Source of the DNA: Prolixibacteraceae bacterium UBA6029
GTDB lineage: Bacteria; Bacteroidota; Bacteroidia; Bacteroidales; Prolixibacteraceae
Assembly (NCBI GenBank): GCA_002429385.1
Contig: DIZL01000058.1
Location: 154,440-218,439 of the forward strand
Reading direction: 5' to 3'
Length of the DNA stretch: 64,000 nucleotides
Part shown: in pieces, positions 42,094 through 51,424 of the stretch
Position numbering within the stretch: position 1 is the first letter of the stretch
Layout: each line of letters starts with the position of its first letter
Position numbers and translations under genes: made by a program
The notes under the pieces: model-generated
What the model was told of the DNA's origin: nothing
Databases searched by the model: none
The model's input: only the letters and a program-made list of their open reading frames with translations

Positions 42094-43221
42094 TTAGAAA
42101 TACCGACCAATCATCGGATGATCAACAATAGCTTTTTTTAGTTTAAGGGGATCAATAGGGCCTTGTTGGTGATACACAATCTTACCGCCCGGCTCGATAA
42201 GCAGGGTATAGGGTAGGGCGCCTTTCCAGTTCGGATCAACCGCTTCGATCAATTGGTAGATATCGCTTCCTGTGAAGATATAATTCTTATTCGAGGCTTC
42301 CTGTCCCTTTAAAAATGCAAGCACTTTATCCTTCCGTTCGTGTTTATCCGCACTGAGCGAAATGAATTCAAAATCACGCCCCCGATACATTCGGTCGATT
42401 GTAATAAAATCAGGAAATTCCATCGTGCAGGGTCCACACCAGGTGGCCCAAACGTTGATTAACCGTAGCTTCTGACCTTTATTTTGAATCAACTCTTTTA
42501 TTCCATCGGCTGACAGTTCGTCCAAAGATACCGGCAATGCCGCCCATTTCTTATACAACTGATCAGTATATTCCTTTTTCCACGACCATTTCATTGAACA
42601 TCCAAAAACCTTTGTGGTTGCCGGATTTGGATTCCCTCCTGCTAAAACGGCATCGATCGCATTGCGTAAATCTTCGCCCTTGCCAGTCCCGGGTTTCTCA
42701 AAGGCATCAATTCGACCCTCGTACTTCAGTTTCCGTTCTGAATCAAATACAAAAGCATGCGGTGTCGCAACCGGGCCGTAGTCCAGGGCTGTTTTTTGAT
42801 CGCCACCATCAAACAAGTATGGGAAATTAAAATTTTTATCGTGATAACGAATAATCATCTCATCATAGGTATCGCTCAGATCGGTGTAACCCAGTTCAGC
42901 CAGGTTAAGTGCCTGTGTGTTGTTCGACGAAATCGCCACCACTTCGACTCCTTTTGATTTGTAATCATTGGTAATGGCTATTATCCGGTCTTCATAAGCC
43001 TGGGCAGTGGGGCAATGGTTTGCACTGAAAATCACGACCAGGACTTTAGCCTTCGAAAATGTCTTTAAACTGTACATTTTACCATCAGTCCCCTTCAGGT
43101 TAAAATCAGGAGCCTGCCTGCCGATAGTTAGAGTAACCGGTTCTTCATGTGTAGTCTGGGCCATCGAACAAATGGACAAGCCAAATAATGCCAGGGTGAA
43201 AATCAGGTGATTAATTCTCAT
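42094..43221 (-). CDS. Exported protein with two thioredoxin-like domains
   Basis: The 375-residue product has a signal sequence (residues 1-21) and two fused thioredoxin folds. The first, about 30-195, is peroxiredoxin/AhpC-TSA-like with FSANHCPTAQAYEDR, a single Cys in place of the CxxC. The second, about 225-375, is TlpA-like with WATWCGPC. The fusion suggests a periplasmic thiol peroxidase-reductase pair. It is immediately upstream of mntH. Substrate unknown. Confidence 0.8.
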   Translation of the reverse strand: MRINHLIFTLALFGLSICSMAQTTHEEPVTLTIGRQAPDFNLKGTDGKMYSLKTFSKAKVLVVIFSANHCPTAQAYEDRIIAITNDYKSKGVEVVAISSNNTQALNLAELGYTDLSDTYDEMIIRYHDKNFNFPYLFDGGDQKTALDYGPVATPHAFVFDSERKLKYEGRIDAFEKPGTGKGEDLRNAIDAVLAGGNPNPATTKVFGCSMKWSWKKEYTDQLYKKWAALPVSLDELSADGIKELIQNKGQKLRLINVWATWCGPCTMEFPDFITIDRMYRGRDFEFISLSADKHERKDKVLAFLKGQEASNKNYIFTGSDIYQLIEAVDPNWKGALPYTLLIEPGGKIVYHQQGPIDPLKLKKAIVDHPMIGRYF

Positions 43222-43283
43222 AGTATTGGTTTTATAAGGTTGAAGACAAAGGCTATTCTACCTAAAAATTAAGTTATGTTGCG

Positions 43284-44522
43284 CTATGCCGGATTCTGAT
43301 TTCTTCTGTCTGGCCTTCCTCCTGAAGAAAAATTCCGCTTCCCCATCGGATGTCCACCCTTTCGTGGCGGACGAACCTTATAAACCGGTCCTTCTCCCAG
43401 TTCAGGAGGCACCGGAATTTTCAGCACTTCCATCTCAATAAGCTTTTCAATCCGGTCAAACTTCTCCATGTCCTGTTCATTGATCAGGCTGATGGCAATG
43501 CCGGTTTTATCGGCACGGGCTGTTCTGCCTACCCGGTGCACGTAATCTTCAGCCGAACCCGGGACATCAAAATTGATGATCAGGTTAATGTCTTTGATAT
43601 CAATACCACGGCTTAACACATCGGTTGCCACCAGGACACGCGTACGTTTGGAGCGGAAACGCATCACCACATCTTCGCGTTCCTTCTGTTCCAGGTCCGA
43701 CGAAATCCCTTCGACAACATTTCCCGCCCTTCTCAGACTTTTGACGATATCATTCACCTTCCGCTTGGTCGAACTGAATACCAGAATACTATCCAGGTCA
43801 GGTTTATTCGATATCAGGCTGTTGATTACAGGTATCTTCTGGTTTTCGTGAACCACATATGCTGCCTGTAATACACCTTCAGCAGGTTTGGAAAATGCGG
43901 TATTGAACTCAATCGGATTCTTCAGAATCTTTGCTGCCAGTTCCCTGATCTTCTGAGGCATGGTCGCCGAGAACATCAATGTCTGCCTTTCATCGGGAAC
44001 ATAACTCAGTATGCGCATAATGTCGTCGTAGAAACCAATATCGAGCATGCGATCAGCTTCATCAAGCACTAAATGTTTTATCTTATCAAACTTCACATAT
44101 CCCAGGTTCAGATGTGAAATCAATTTTCCCGGTGTAGCCACAATGATGTTGGTACCTTTGGTCAGGGCCTTGCTTTCAGCATCCCAATCAGAGCCATCCC
44201 GTCCGCCATATACCGTCACTGAATTGATATTCAGAAAATACGAAAACCCTTGTATTTGCTGGTTGATCTGAATGGCCAACTCACGGGTAGGCACAATGAT
44301 CAAGGTACTTAAATCGTGATTGTTCTGGGTCGAGAGGTGGTCAAGAATAGGCAGCATAAATGCGGCTGTTTTCCCTGTACCGGTTTGGGCACACGCAAGG
44401 ATATCTTTGCCTTCTAATATGGGTGGAATTGTAAGTTCTTGTATTTCAGAAGCCTTTTCGTAATCCATGTACGAAATCGCTTCGAGTATTTTTTCATTCA
44501 GACCAAGTTCATCAAATCTCAT
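43284..44522 (-). CDS. DEAD-box RNA helicase (RhlE-like)
   Basis: The 412-residue protein has all DEAD-box motifs: an upstream Q motif (FDELGLNEKILEAI), Walker A AQTGTGKT, PTRELA, DEAD (LDEADRMLD), SAT, and in the second RecA domain RGIDI and HRVGRTAR. The C-terminus is a short basic, Gly-rich tail (KRNFSSGGRPDRRNQN), as in RhlE. It probably remodels ribosomal or structured RNA. It diverges from yebC. Confidence 0.9.
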   Translation of the reverse strand: MRFDELGLNEKILEAISYMDYEKASEIQELTIPPILEGKDILACAQTGTGKTAAFMLPILDHLSTQNNHDLSTLIIVPTRELAIQINQQIQGFSYFLNINSVTVYGGRDGSDWDAESKALTKGTNIIVATPGKLISHLNLGYVKFDKIKHLVLDEADRMLDIGFYDDIMRILSYVPDERQTLMFSATMPQKIRELAAKILKNPIEFNTAFSKPAEGVLQAAYVVHENQKIPVINSLISNKPDLDSILVFSSTKRKVNDIVKSLRRAGNVVEGISSDLEQKEREDVVMRFRSKRTRVLVATDVLSRGIDIKDINLIINFDVPGSAEDYVHRVGRTARADKTGIAISLINEQDMEKFDRIEKLIEMEVLKIPVPPELGEGPVYKVRPPRKGGHPMGKRNFSSGGRPDRRNQNPA

Positions 44523-44877
44523 ATCTCATTATTATGTATTAATTCATTGTCTGTTTGCTTATTCAACTTCGGAGAACCAGATTTGTTCTTCAATTCTTCA
44601 CCGATGCCTTCATTACCCCGTATTTTCGTATCGATAATTGACCGGGATAGTTATCCGCCTTTTAGACAAGTTTTACAAAAGTACAAAAACTTTATCAACA
44701 ATGGCATTTGAATCCCTGTAACTGACCTGATTATCCTGAAATCCTTCACTCAAAAAGGGGATACCCGTCGGAATGTAATTATTTTAAAGTTTCATTCGGG
44801 AAAAAGGTTTTCAATTTGTACTTTTGTGCCGTTTAAAAATTAAGCTATATACAGCCAAAACTTAAAAATGAATTGAT
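44523..44877. promoter_or_regulatory. Divergent promoter region of the helicase gene and yebC
   Basis: The 355-bp gap holds a -7 box for each gene: TACTTTTG on the minus strand (44683-44676) for the helicase and TACTTTTG on the plus strand (44819-44826) for yebC, giving starts about 47 nt before the yebC ATG and about 150 nt before the helicase ATG. The -33 boxes are weak. I see nothing else. Confidence 0.55.
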
Positions 44878-45588
44878 ATGGGCAGAGCGTATGAATACCG
44901 CAAAGCAAGCAAAGAAAAACGTTGGGATAAGATGTCCCGTACATTTCCCAAATTAGGCAAAGCAATTACAGTTGCGGCGCGGGAAGGTGTGCCTGATCCG
45001 GATATGAATTCCAAACTTCGCACGGCCATTCAGAATGCAAAGGCGCAAAACATGCCCAAAGACAATATTGATGCGGCCATCAAACGTGCTTCAGGTAAAG
45101 ATGCCGAGAATTTTGTTGAAATCAATTACGAAGGCAAGGGTCCTCACGGAGCCTTAATCTTTGTCGAATGTGCAACCGACAATCCAACCCGTACTGTTGC
45201 CAATGTAAAGATGTATTTCAATAAAGCAGGCGGGGTAATGGTGCCAACAGGTTCGCTCGAATTTATGTTTTCGCGTAAGGCTGTCTTTGAATTCAAGAAG
45301 AAAGATGGTATGAATGTAGAGGATCTGGAGTTGGAACTTATTGATGCCGGTCTGGAAGAAATAGAAGAAGATGAAGGCATCATTTATTGCTATGCCGATT
45401 ACACCACATTCGGATCAATGGCTGTTGCCCTTGAAAACCTGAAAATTGATGTGACCAAAGCCGATCTTCAACGCTTTGCAACCACACCGGTTGAATATAC
45501 CGACGAACAAATGGCCGACATCGAAAAGCTGATCGACAAACTGGAAGATGACGATGACGTCCAATCCGTATTTACCAACATAGGATGA
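44878..45588 (+). CDS. yebC: YebC/PmpR-family protein
   Basis: The 236-residue protein has the family start MGRAYEYRKASKEKRWDKMSR and three-domain layout with FSRKAVFEF and an acidic loop EEIEEDEGIIYCY. YebC proteins were described as transcription factors; some branches relieve ribosome stalling at prolines. The N-terminal variant MGRAYEYRK (rather than MAGHSKW) is usual in Bacteroidota. A strong terminator follows. Confidence 0.92.
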   Translation: MGRAYEYRKASKEKRWDKMSRTFPKLGKAITVAAREGVPDPDMNSKLRTAIQNAKAQNMPKDNIDAAIKRASGKDAENFVEINYEGKGPHGALIFVECATDNPTRTVANVKMYFNKAGGVMVPTGSLEFMFSRKAVFEFKKKDGMNVEDLELELIDAGLEEIEEDEGIIYCYADYTTFGSMAVALENLKIDVTKADLQRFATTPVEYTDEQMADIEKLIDKLEDDDDVQSVFTNIG

Positions 45589-45661
45589 TAAGGTTGTAAG
45601 AATTGCATAAAATTATTGTCAATCAAATATCATCCTTGAAATTAAGGACTGATTCATACAG

Positions 45662-45717
45662 GTTCGCCGGTTAATTTTTGCTGAAAAGCAGAATTAACCG
45701 GCGAACTTTCTTATTTT
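45662..45717 (+). terminator. Terminator after yebC
   Basis: An exact 15-bp inverted repeat (45662-45676 with 45692-45706) is followed by a T-rich tract. Confidence 0.8.
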
Positions 45718-45766
45718 TATGTCACGATTCAGGCTACAGCTCCTGATCATGATTAAAACGTAACCC

Positions 45767-46282
45767 ATGAGCAAACGCGAACTCCGGAAATATCTGAAAG
45801 AATTAACCAAAGAGCAGTTGGAAGATCAGATTGTTGATTTATACAACCGGTTTAAAGATGTAAAAGAATATTACGATTTCGCGTTTAATCCCAGGGAAAA
45901 CGAATTGATGGAGCAATGCCGGTTTCAGATCAGTAAGGAATACTATCCTGTCGGCAGCCGAAAAGCAAAGATGAGACGATCTGTCGCTCAGAAATGGATC
46001 AAAAAACTGATCTTGTTCGATGCGGATGCTTCTCTGCTTGCTGACGTGATGTTTTTCAACATCGAGATTGCACAGACCTTTTCCGGCGAACACTTTATTC
46101 GCCAGGAATCCTTTTATACCAGTCTTTACAAATCGTATGACGAAGCGCTGAGATTTGTTTCGGAGAAGGGCGTCCTCACCGAATTCAAGGGACGCATCGA
46201 AAAGATCGCGGGTGATGCCGTCGATCAGAAATGGCCCAACCGAAAAGCCTTTGAAGACCTGGCCGACCTGTACCTCCAGTAA
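45767..46282 (+). CDS. DUF6155 family protein
   Basis: The 171-residue product begins MSKRELRKYLKELTKEQLEDQIVDLYNRFKDVKEYYDF and contains KEYYPVGSRKAKMRRS, the signature of DUF6155. It is helical and charged. Its function is unknown; the pattern of a basic N-terminal helix pair suggests nucleic-acid or ribosome association. Single gene, no operon partner visible. Confidence 0.8.
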   Translation: MSKRELRKYLKELTKEQLEDQIVDLYNRFKDVKEYYDFAFNPRENELMEQCRFQISKEYYPVGSRKAKMRRSVAQKWIKKLILFDADASLLADVMFFNIEIAQTFSGEHFIRQESFYTSLYKSYDEALRFVSEKGVLTEFKGRIEKIAGDAVDQKWPNRKAFEDLADLYLQ

Positions 46283-47052
46283 AATGCGGGTGTATTCTAC
46301 ATTTTATCTGAATATTTATCTTAACCCCATAAGATTTCCCAAAAGGAATGTTTCTGTTTTTATGTCTTCTGTCCTACAAAAGACCAGCAATAGGCTAAAT
46401 TAGTTAGAATCAAATCCGTATCACTTCCGATTGCTGATGGAAATTCAAAATCAGCTATAAATTGCACCTCGTTTGAAAGCTTCAATGACCCACCCCAATG
46501 TCTCTTCGGAAAAAGTAATGAAAGCAACCTGTATCCGTTTGCCTTAATCGATATAAAGCACTGCTAAACCATCTTGTAAATTTACATGGTTACCGTTAGT
46601 TTTGAATATCTATTTTGTAAGTCAACATACAGAAACCTTACAGAAACCATACAGAAAACATACATAAACTAAAGACCGTTACTAGCCCCTTCCCTGGCCC
46701 TTCTCGGTTCGGGTTGATTTCAAACCTCGGGTTATGGCCTTCGCGAGTCGTATCGTTCGTAAAAATTCTCAGGATTCAAAACCTTCGCATGATGATGGTG
46801 AATTGAGGTAAATAGAATTGCCTCACTTCATGTCTTTAAGGAAACGTATGAGCAGGGACAAAAGAGATGCATTTTTTTTTATGTATTCTATCAACCTTTT
46901 ATTCCTGATGGAAAAGGAAATTTATGTGTATTCAGCTTTTTGGTATTTTGTACCAGGAAAAATGTTTCCAGAGTAATCTTCCAAATGAGTTTGGAATAAT
47001 ATGACTCCCTATTATTTGTATATCTTTGGGCAAGTATGTAAATCAATCATCC
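46283..47052. other. Gene-free region with tandem repeat and downstream promoter
   Basis: No credible gene. A four-copy 11-bp tandem repeat (46628-46671; TACAGAAACCT and variants) lies in it. A -7 box TATCTTTG at 47021-47028 precedes the next gene, which fixes that gene's start at 47053. Confidence 0.55.
46628..46671. repeat. 11-bp tandem repeat, four copies
   Basis: TACAGAAACCT, TACAGAAACCA, TACAGAAAACA, TACATAAACTA follow each other without gaps. Confidence 0.8.
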
Positions 47053-49737
47053 ATGAAAAATTGTCTTTTTTTATCTCTGATACTGGCTTCCTTATTTCAA
47101 GTAAATCAGGCCGTTTCACAATCGAACAAAGCATTACCCCTTCAACAGAATTACCTCAGTTCCTATGAAAAGAACACACTTGCAAGCAATAACCTGCCTG
47201 TTTTGATGCCCTATAACCGTTGGATTGATCCTGCCGGCGAGCAGCTTTATTTTGGCGACAAGGATATTGAAAATCATGCCCTCGATTGTTCCGTTTCACC
47301 CGATGGGAAATGGGTAGCTGTTGAGGGGCGTTATTCGGTAGTAATCATTGATCCCGTGAGCAGGAAGATCGTCAACCGTTTTCTGCTAAAGAGTCATTTT
47401 GCAACCGGAAACGTGATGAATACCTTTTCGGGAATCAAATGGCGTAAAAGTGGTAAAGATTATGAAATTTACTGGAGCGCTTCGGGGGCTGAAGGCAAAT
47501 CGTATGTTTTTCAGGGTGCCTGGAACGGAAAGAAAATTTCGGTCCTGGATACCTTCACTTTTGATGCTGTCAAACCTGCTTCATCAGCTTTGCCAAATGA
47601 ACTGCTGGTGGTTGAGGAATCGCACGTGCTCGTAATGTACGTTGTATTAAACGGGAATAATACCCTTGAAAAGCTGGATGTGAAAAGCGGTAAGACAATC
47701 TGGTCGAAACCGACAGGGGTTGCACCATTCGGGCTTACTGCTGCCAACAGCAAAATGTATGTCACCAACTGGGCAGGTTCAGTTCCTGATAAGGGAGATG
47801 TGGATGTAGCCGGTATTCCCTGGGGAAGCGCCAAAGTTGATCCCAAGACTGGAGCTACGCGTGAGGGGAGTGTTTCGGTTTTTAATCCCGCTACGGGTGA
47901 ACATCTGAAAGACATTGTTGTCGGATTGCATCCCAACGATATTATCGCAAGCCCTGACGGGAAATTTGTATACCTGGCCAATGCGAACAGCGATAGGGTT
48001 TCGGTGATTAATACAGAAATAGACCGGGTGGATGAACAGATTTCAGTTCGGTTATCGCAGGAGAAAAATACTTATTTTGGGGATTCTCCCAATGGATTGG
48101 GAATCACAAGCGATGGGAAAACACTTTATGTAGCCAACGGAATGGATAACGCCCTGGCAGTAGTGAAGCTTGGAAAGACTGCTGCATCGGCTTCTGCTGA
48201 AGAAGTAAGCAAGGTTACCGGGTTTATTCCAACAGGGGCTTATCCCGGCAGTGTTGCTGTTTATCATGACAGTCTGTTGTTTGTGGCCAATATTGAAGCT
48301 GAAGGAGCCCGTATTCAGACGGTTTCAGAAGCAACTGGCAAACCTTCCTATACGGCACACCGCATGATGGCTTCGGTTTCGGTGATTCCGGTTCCCAATA
48401 ATAAGCAACTGAAAGCCTTTACGCAGAAAGTGGAAAAGATCAACCAGATATTCAGGTTGGCTGTGACTGAACGGATGCCCCGGAATAATACAGAACCTGT
48501 TCCTGTTCCGGCAAGGATAGGTGAAACCTCGGTGTTTAAACATGTTCTTTACATTATCAAGGAGAACAGGACCTATGATCAGGTGCTTGGTGATAAGCGT
48601 TCGGGTGACGGAGATTCGAGCCTTTGCATCTTCGGGAAAAAAGTCACCCCCAATATGCATAAGCTTTGTGATGAATTTCAACTGATGGATAACTATTATG
48701 CTTCGGGAAAGAGTTCTGCTGAGGGCCATCAATGGACCGATATGGCCATGGTTACTGATTATGTCGAGAAAAATGTACGGGCCTGGTTCAGGAGTTATCC
48801 TCATGTTCAGGAGGATGCACTGGTATATGCGCCAACGGGTTTTATCTGGGGAAATGCATTGAATCATGGAAAGAATGTACGCATTTATGGGGAGGCCTGT
48901 GTGCCTGTATATGATAAAACGTATACCTGGACTTCCATCTACGAAGGATTTAAGAAAGGGGAGCCTTTCCATTTTGTCAATCATACGACCATTAAACCTG
49001 TTGAGCAGATCCTGAGTTCCAAATATCCGGGATACGACAATCATCTGATTCCGGATGTACTGCGGGCCAAGACCTTTATCGAAGAACTTAACGGATACGA
49101 GAAACTGGAGGGAGACCAGTTGCCCGAACTGATGGTGATGGCCCTTCCGAACGATCATACCGGGGGAACACGTCCCGGGCTTCCGACTCCACGGGCCATG
49201 GTGGCCGATAATGATGTAGCGCTGGGACAAATCATTGAGGCCCTCAGCAAGAGCCGTTTCTGGAAAAACACCGTGATTTTTATTACTGAAGATGATTCGC
49301 AGGACGGATGGGATCACGTTTCGGCTTACCGTACGGTTGGCATGGTAGTGAGTCCTTATTCGAAGCTGAAAAAGACTGTTCATACCAATTACAACCAGGT
49401 TTCGGTGGTACGCACCATCGAACAGATTCTTGGTATTCCGCCTATGAATATCAGCGATGCAACCGCTATGCCTATGTTCGATTGTTTCTCGGCCACTCCT
49501 GATTTAACATCCTATCATTCGGTACCAAACCAGATACCATTGGATGAGATGAATAAAGACCTGTCGCAACTGAAAGGCACGGCACTCCATTATGCCAGAA
49601 AAAGCATGGAGTCTCAGTTTGATCACATCGATGCGGGTAATGACGAACTCTTTAACCGGATCATCTGGTATGCCATGAAGGGAAAAGAGCAATTCCCGAA
49701 CCTATACAGCGGGAAAGATGAGGATGAGAAAAAATAA
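47053..49737 (+). CDS. Exported YncE-like beta-propeller / phosphoesterase fusion protein
   Basis: From the ATG at 47053 the product is 894 residues with a signal sequence (MKNCLFLSLILASLFQ, then VNQAVSQS). A TTG start 27 nt upstream would fall inside the -7 box. The first half is a YVTN-type propeller with phrases such as VSPDGKWVAVEG, ASPDGKFVYLANANSDRVSVI and SDGKTLYVANGMDN. The second half is a Phosphoesterase domain (VLYIIKENRTYDQVLGD ... SAEGHQWTDMAM ... NDHTGGTRPG ... TEDDSQDGWDH), related to phospholipase C and acid phosphatase. A periplasmic or surface phosphatase is likely. Confidence 0.85.
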   Translation: MKNCLFLSLILASLFQVNQAVSQSNKALPLQQNYLSSYEKNTLASNNLPVLMPYNRWIDPAGEQLYFGDKDIENHALDCSVSPDGKWVAVEGRYSVVIIDPVSRKIVNRFLLKSHFATGNVMNTFSGIKWRKSGKDYEIYWSASGAEGKSYVFQGAWNGKKISVLDTFTFDAVKPASSALPNELLVVEESHVLVMYVVLNGNNTLEKLDVKSGKTIWSKPTGVAPFGLTAANSKMYVTNWAGSVPDKGDVDVAGIPWGSAKVDPKTGATREGSVSVFNPATGEHLKDIVVGLHPNDIIASPDGKFVYLANANSDRVSVINTEIDRVDEQISVRLSQEKNTYFGDSPNGLGITSDGKTLYVANGMDNALAVVKLGKTAASASAEEVSKVTGFIPTGAYPGSVAVYHDSLLFVANIEAEGARIQTVSEATGKPSYTAHRMMASVSVIPVPNNKQLKAFTQKVEKINQIFRLAVTERMPRNNTEPVPVPARIGETSVFKHVLYIIKENRTYDQVLGDKRSGDGDSSLCIFGKKVTPNMHKLCDEFQLMDNYYASGKSSAEGHQWTDMAMVTDYVEKNVRAWFRSYPHVQEDALVYAPTGFIWGNALNHGKNVRIYGEACVPVYDKTYTWTSIYEGFKKGEPFHFVNHTTIKPVEQILSSKYPGYDNHLIPDVLRAKTFIEELNGYEKLEGDQLPELMVMALPNDHTGGTRPGLPTPRAMVADNDVALGQIIEALSKSRFWKNTVIFITEDDSQDGWDHVSAYRTVGMVVSPYSKLKKTVHTNYNQVSVVRTIEQILGIPPMNISDATAMPMFDCFSATPDLTSYHSVPNQIPLDEMNKDLSQLKGTALHYARKSMESQFDHIDAGNDELFNRIIWYAMKGKEQFPNLYSGKDEDEKK

Positions 49738-49776
49738 GGGGAAATAACAGAACATCTCCAGTTGTGTAATCGAAGC

Positions 49777-49873
49777 GTCATGCCGTCCCGATGGCTATCG
49801 GGATTGGTTCAGGATTCCCTCAAATAAGCAGGAGGTGCCGAAACAATCCCGATAGCCATCGGGACGGCATGAC
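49777..49873. repeat. 97-bp element with perfect 30-bp inverted repeats
   Basis: 49777-49806 and 49844-49873 are exact reverse complements of 30 nt (core CCGTCCCGATGGCTATCGGGA), with a 37-nt centre. It lies 40 bp after the phosphoesterase gene. It resembles dispersed palindromic repeats found in Bacteroidota and could also terminate transcription. Confidence 0.8.
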
Positions 49874-50204
49874 GGATTATAGACTGTTTTTGTAATTTCG
49901 ATGAACGAGGTAGGTTTATCTGAATGACTGAAAGGTAACTGCAGACAATACGAATCTTACCGGGGGAAATTGTTAATTTTTAAATAATTAGTATATTTAA
50001 TCAGGAATCGTTAGAACAAAAATCACTCCGTTTTAAAAGGGTCAAAATTGATCACATTAAATCTAAATAGGGCGAATTCGCCACAATAAAGATATACTTG
50101 AGTTGAAAGATAATTTAAACTCCTCGAATTCGATGGGATTAATAAATAAAGAGATCAGCATACTGTTGATTTGAGTTTAATCATTGATAATTAAACGACA
50201 GAAT
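49874..50204. other. Intergenic region before the KilA-N gene
   Basis: About 330 bp, AT-rich, with no gene. A TAGTATATTTA at about 49989 has -7-like character. Nothing else stands out. Confidence 0.4.
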
Positions 50205-50966
50205 ATGACAAAACAGGTTATACATGTCAACAATGCGGAAATATCTCTGATTTCGCATGGACAGGATGATTATATTTCGCTTACCGACATGGCTCACAGC
50301 CAAATGGGAGAACACATTATAATAAAATGGTTAAGCCTCAAGAACACGATTGAATATATTGGCGAATGGGAATTACTATTCAATCCAGGTTTTAATTATA
50401 CCGATTTCGGTACAATTAGAAATACGGCTGGAAGCAATAACTTTGTGTTGTCGGTAAAACAATGGATAGAACGAACCCATGCCATTGGTATAACGGCGAA
50501 AGCCGGAAGATACGGAGGCACATATGCTCACAAAGATATTGCCTTTCATTTCGGCATGTGGATCAGTCCTCGTTTCCAGTTGCTTATGGTCAAAGAATAT
50601 CAGCGGTTGCAAGAAGAGAAACAAAAATACCTCGGTTGGTCGGCCAAACGAGAATTATCGAAAATAAATTACCATATACATACTGATGCCATTAAGCAGA
50701 ACCTCATTCCGGCAGAACTTACGCCACAACAGATAAGCCATGTGTATACCAATGAGGCGGATGTGTTAAATGTCGCCCTATTTGGGGTTACAGCCAAACA
50801 ATGGCGGGATGCCAAGCCTGATTTGAAAGGCAATATACGCGACTATGCCAACATTAACGAACTCATTTGCCTGTCGAATATGGAAAACCTGAATGCAGTT
50901 TTCATCAATGAAAACATGTTGCAAAGTGAACGATTGGTTAAACTCAACCAAATTGCCATTCAGTAA
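50205..50966 (+). CDS. KilA-N domain protein
   Basis: From the ATG at 50205 the product is 253 residues (a TTG at 50184 would add seven). It has the KilA-N fold: ISLTDMAHSQMGEHIIIKWLSLKNTIEYIGEWELL, then WIERTHAIGITAKAGRYGGTYAHKDIAFHFGMWISPRFQL, a DNA-binding module from phages and mobile elements. A C-terminal part has QISHVYTNEADVLNVALFGVTAKQW. After the TAA the same frame continues for 14 codons (MKVLQEVEKRKLLK) to another stop, so the gene may carry a late nonsense mutation. A lone remnant of mobile-element origin is likely. Confidence 0.8.
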   Translation: MTKQVIHVNNAEISLISHGQDDYISLTDMAHSQMGEHIIIKWLSLKNTIEYIGEWELLFNPGFNYTDFGTIRNTAGSNNFVLSVKQWIERTHAIGITAKAGRYGGTYAHKDIAFHFGMWISPRFQLLMVKEYQRLQEEKQKYLGWSAKRELSKINYHIHTDAIKQNLIPAELTPQQISHVYTNEADVLNVALFGVTAKQWRDAKPDLKGNIRDYANINELICLSNMENLNAVFINENMLQSERLVKLNQIAIQ

Positions 50967-51010
50967 ATGAAAGTGTTACAGGAGGTGGAAAAACGGAAAT
51001 TATTAAAATA

Positions 51011-51138
51011 AACTGTCAGCACAGGATTTAATGATTACAGGATGGGCAGGATTAAAAAAAAATGTCTGAACAGGATTTAGTGATTACAGGATGGTCAGGA
51101 TTAAAATAAATGTCTGAACATGATTGGATTGATTACAA
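51011..51138. repeat. 48-49-bp tandem intergenic repeat, 2.6 copies
   Basis: Units of the form TGTCTGAACAGGATTTA plus TGATTACAGGATGG and CAGGATTAAAA begin near 51011, 51061 and 51109. The third copy is degraded. Such GATTACAGGAT repeats are scattered in Bacteroidota intergenic DNA. Confidence 0.75.
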
Positions 51139-51206
51139 AGTCTTAATCTTTGGAGAGAAATTGATTGGAAAATACCTTGAAAGATAATTTTAATAAAAAT
51201 TGAGTC

Positions 51207-51416
51207 ATGAGTATTCAGAATAATAAAATTGAAAGAGCATTGGTTCGTAAGGAAATAATAGAGAGTCAAGGTTGGAACGAGGTCAAAATGAATAAATTAA
51301 ATCGGTTCATTTTATCCGAATCAGAAAAACAGTCTCCGGAAAGAAAGTTAAGAAATGAACTTCTCTCCATAAAATATCAAATGCAGGATGATATTGAAAA
51401 GGGTCATAATCTTTAG
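51207..51416 (+). CDS. Small hypothetical protein upstream of GH9
   Basis: The 69-residue product is charged and helical (NNKIERALVRKEIIESQGWNE), with no family recognised. It ends 8 nt before the GH9 start. Coding status is uncertain but the frame, ATG and composition are reasonable. Confidence 0.45.
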   Translation: MSIQNNKIERALVRKEIIESQGWNEVKMNKLNRFILSESEKQSPERKLRNELLSIKYQMQDDIEKGHNL

Positions 51417-51424
51417 AGTCTGAT

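Noticed and set aside
47026..47052. TTG start for the propeller/phosphoesterase protein
   Set aside because: It falls inside the -7 box TATCTTTG, so it would not be transcribed from that promoter; the ATG at 47053 gives a proper signal peptide.
48325..49383. Minus-strand 352-codon frame opposite the propeller/phosphoesterase gene
   Set aside because: The plus-strand product has recognisable phosphoesterase motifs over the same interval; the minus frame has none.
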